From the NCBI GenBank assembly GCA_007134405.1, contig SLKW01000313.1, positions 1-9,514 on the forward strand: DNA of 9,514 nucleotides, read 5' to 3'. Of the stretch, positions 8,181 through 9,514 are shown in pieces. Source of the stretch: Paracoccaceae bacterium (GTDB lineage Bacteria; Pseudomonadota; Alphaproteobacteria; Rhodobacterales; Rhodobacteraceae). The notes under the pieces were generated by a model. It had not been told where the DNA came from and ran no database searches. It was given only the letters and a program-made list of their open reading frames with translations. Every line of letters begins with the position of its first letter. Within the stretch, counting starts at the first letter, position 1. The position numbers and the translations under genes were made by a program.

Positions 8181-9514
8181 TCAGCCCTCGCGGTCCATCG
8201 TCCAGATCGGGGTCGAGACCGTCACGCTGAGCGTCGCCAGCCCGCCCGAGCCGTCGAACGTGCCGGCGAAGACGGCGTAATCCCCGGCCTCGGGGTTGGG
8301 GATCAGGATGCCCGGGTGCAGCCCCTCGAAATCGTCGTTGCAGTAAAGCGTGCCGTCGGGTCCAACCACGGCGAGCGTCCCGTCGCCCTCGGCGATCATG
8401 TAGATCATCAGCTGCGGCAGCCCGTCCTCGGCGGCAATCACCATGTCCGGGCGCGTCGGGTCGATGTAGCCCGCGCACTCCTCGCCCAGTTCGAAGATCG
8501 CGAAATCGGTGCGCGGCACGTCGAAGACGACGCGCGGATCGGGCCGCGTCCGCGGGCCGAAGCTCAGCCGCGCCACCGCCGGGTCGGCATCGACGTTCAG
8601 CGCCTCGGGCGCCGGGCTTGCGGCCAGCTCCCAGTTTGGCGCCCCGTCCGAGGCAAAGAGCGCGAAGATCGCCTCGGCATCCTGCGCAAAGGCGCCGACA
8701 TGGATCTGGTACTCCCCCGGCAGGGGGTTCTCGAAGGTCACCGCCGGGTGGATCCCGTAGGTGTCGTCGTCGCACAGCCAGTCGCCCTCGGGGCCGCGCA
8801 CGGCGATCACCAGGTCGGTGGGCGACACCGCGTAGATCGACAGCGCCTCGGCCGGATCCTCGACCGACAGGATCGCGTCGGGCGCCTCGGCGCTGACATA
8901 GCCCGCGCAGAACTGCCCCGGCACCAGATCCTCCACCGGGTCGCTGGCCACGACCGGGGCGGTCGCCAGATGCTGCCCGCGCGGCGCCTGACGCGGGTCG
9001 TGCATCACATGGCCCGCCCGCGGCGCGCCCAGGGGCCCCGTGCCCGGCGCGCCGAACTGCGGCGCCCCGGCAATCGCATAGAGGTCGTAAAGCTCCGCCC
9101 CCCGCCCCTCGCCGAAGGCGCCGACGAAGACGTGATAGTCCCCCTCGGGCGCGTCGTCGAAACTGACCGCGGGGTTCAGCCCGAACGTGTCGTCTTCGCA
9201 CAGCACGCGCCCGTCCGGCGCGGCGACGGCGAGCGTCAGGTCGCGCTCGGACATGGCAAAGACGCTCAGCTCGCGCTCCGGCGCTTCCAGCACCAGCACC
9301 GCATCGGCCGCGTCGAGCCGGCTGAACCCCGGGCAATACGCGGGGTTGAGCGGGCGCATCGGCTCCTCGGCGTAAAGCCGCCCGCCCGCGACCAGGATCT
9401 GCCGCCCGGCCTCCTCGGTTCCGGTGAACCGGTGCCGCCCGGCGCGCGGCGCGCCCAGCGCGGCCAGATCCAGCCCGGTCAGCTCGATCCCGGTCACCGG
9501 GCGCTCGGCGGCGA
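8181..9514 (-). CDS. protein of three tandem PPC-like repeats, 5' end beyond the window
   Basis: The last 443 codons of an acidic protein are visible, ending at TGA (8181). Residue numbers here count the GTG at 9497 as 1. Three repeats are evident, at about 55-146, 197-288 and 341-427. Each opens with a Cys (YCPGF, FCAGY, ECAGY) and continues through LSVFAMS/LSIYAVS/LMIYMIA. Each then has a 'PDG/PEG...C-(E/D/N)-DD' element (LCEDDTFGLNPAV, LCDDDTYGIHPAV, YCNDDFEGLHPGI) and closes with G-(D/E)-Y-x-(V/I)-x-(V/A)-G-(A/T)-F. The beta-rich pattern resembles bacterial pre-peptidase C-terminal (PPC) domains, often found in secreted proteins. No catalytic domain is visible. The GTG at 9497 is probably not the start: it lacks a Shine-Dalgarno, the upstream codons remain open to the edge (AAERP), and no signal peptide is present. 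Export is inferred from the cysteine pairs and family habit. Function is unknown. Confidence 0.8.
   Translation of the reverse strand, partial: AAERPVTGIELTGLDLAALGAPRAGRHRFTGTEEAGRQILVAGGRLYAEEPMRPLNPAYCPGFSRLDAADAVLVLEAPERELSVFAMSERDLTLAVAAPDGRVLCEDDTFGLNPAVSFDDAPEGDYHVFVGAFGEGRGAELYDLYAIAGAPQFGAPGTGPLGAPRAGHVMHDPRQAPRGQHLATAPVVASDPVEDLVPGQFCAGYVSAEAPDAILSVEDPAEALSIYAVSPTDLVIAVRGPEGDWLCDDDTYGIHPAVTFENPLPGEYQIHVGAFAQDAEAIFALFASDGAPNWELAASPAPEALNVDADPAVARLSFGPRTRPDPRVVFDVPRTDFAIFELGEECAGYIDPTRPDMVIAAEDGLPQLMIYMIAEGDGTLAVVGPDGTLYCNDDFEGLHPGILIPNPEAGDYAVFAGTFDGSGGLATLSVTVSTPIWTMDREG
8217..9335 (-). repeat. three internal protein repeats of about 90 residues, period about 143
   Basis: The coding DNA for the repeats lies at 9060-9335 (first), 8634-8909 (second) and 8217-8477 (third). 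Between them are linkers of about 50 residues rich in Pro, Gly and Ala; the motif GAPRAG occurs at 15-20 and again at 157-162, so the linkers appear to be part of the duplicated unit. The repeats are diverged in sequence but keep the cysteines, the acidic CxDD element and the Gly-x-Tyr closing strand. Confidence 0.75.

Noticed and set aside
8134..9336. Minus-strand frame of 400 codons overlapping the repeat protein
   Set aside because: It is the out-of-frame reading of the same strand; it is dominated by Arg and Gly and loses the regular repeat pattern seen in the accepted frame.

Overview
This is a GC-rich, gene-dense piece of an alphaproteobacterial chromosome, most likely Rhodobacterales (Rhodobacteraceae/Paracoccaceae group). 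That placement is inferred from three things: HemB with an aspartate-rich metal-site region of the Rhodobacter/Pseudomonas kind, a small membrane protein next to mfd of a type I associate with this order, and the GC-rich codon use. I see no insertion sequences, phage genes, CRISPR arrays, tRNAs or rRNAs, and no break in base composition. It reads as core chromosome rather than an accessory island.

Layout. (1) Positions 1-804: a divergent pair with a 56-bp gap. On the minus strand is the N-terminal part of an enoyl-CoA hydratase-like protein that runs off the left edge; on the plus strand is a PaaI-type hotdog thioesterase. Both point to acyl-CoA metabolism. (2) Positions 849-6332: a four-gene minus-strand block. 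Read in transcription order it encodes a four-helix membrane protein with a TTG start, the transcription-repair coupling factor Mfd, an NYN-domain/OST-HTH putative ribonuclease, and a small secreted protein with an HEATH zinc-protease-like motif. The first two genes are 5 bp apart and the last two 4 bp apart; 105 bp separate mfd from the NYN gene. (3) Positions 6467-8144, plus strand: hemB (porphobilinogen synthase, tetrapyrrole pathway), then hairpins at its stop codon, a good sigma-70 promoter, and a Tat-type lipoprotein with a SYLF/Ysc84 domain. (4) Positions 8181-9514, minus strand: a protein built of three tandem PPC-like repeats, running off the right edge and convergent with the SYLF gene.

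How the genes fit together. Mfd clears stalled RNA polymerase and recruits nucleotide excision repair. The NYN/OST-HTH protein behind it is plausibly RNA-directed, but a functional link is only inferred from gene order. hemB is a housekeeping biosynthetic gene. The SYLF lipoprotein and the repeat protein are probably envelope or exported proteins of unknown role.

I did not find a convincing new multi-gene system. The items most worth a second look are the repeat protein with exactly conserved cysteine spacing, the exported HEATH protein coupled to the NYN gene, the membrane protein coupled to mfd, and a GC-rich hairpin in the gap between the membrane protein gene and hemB.
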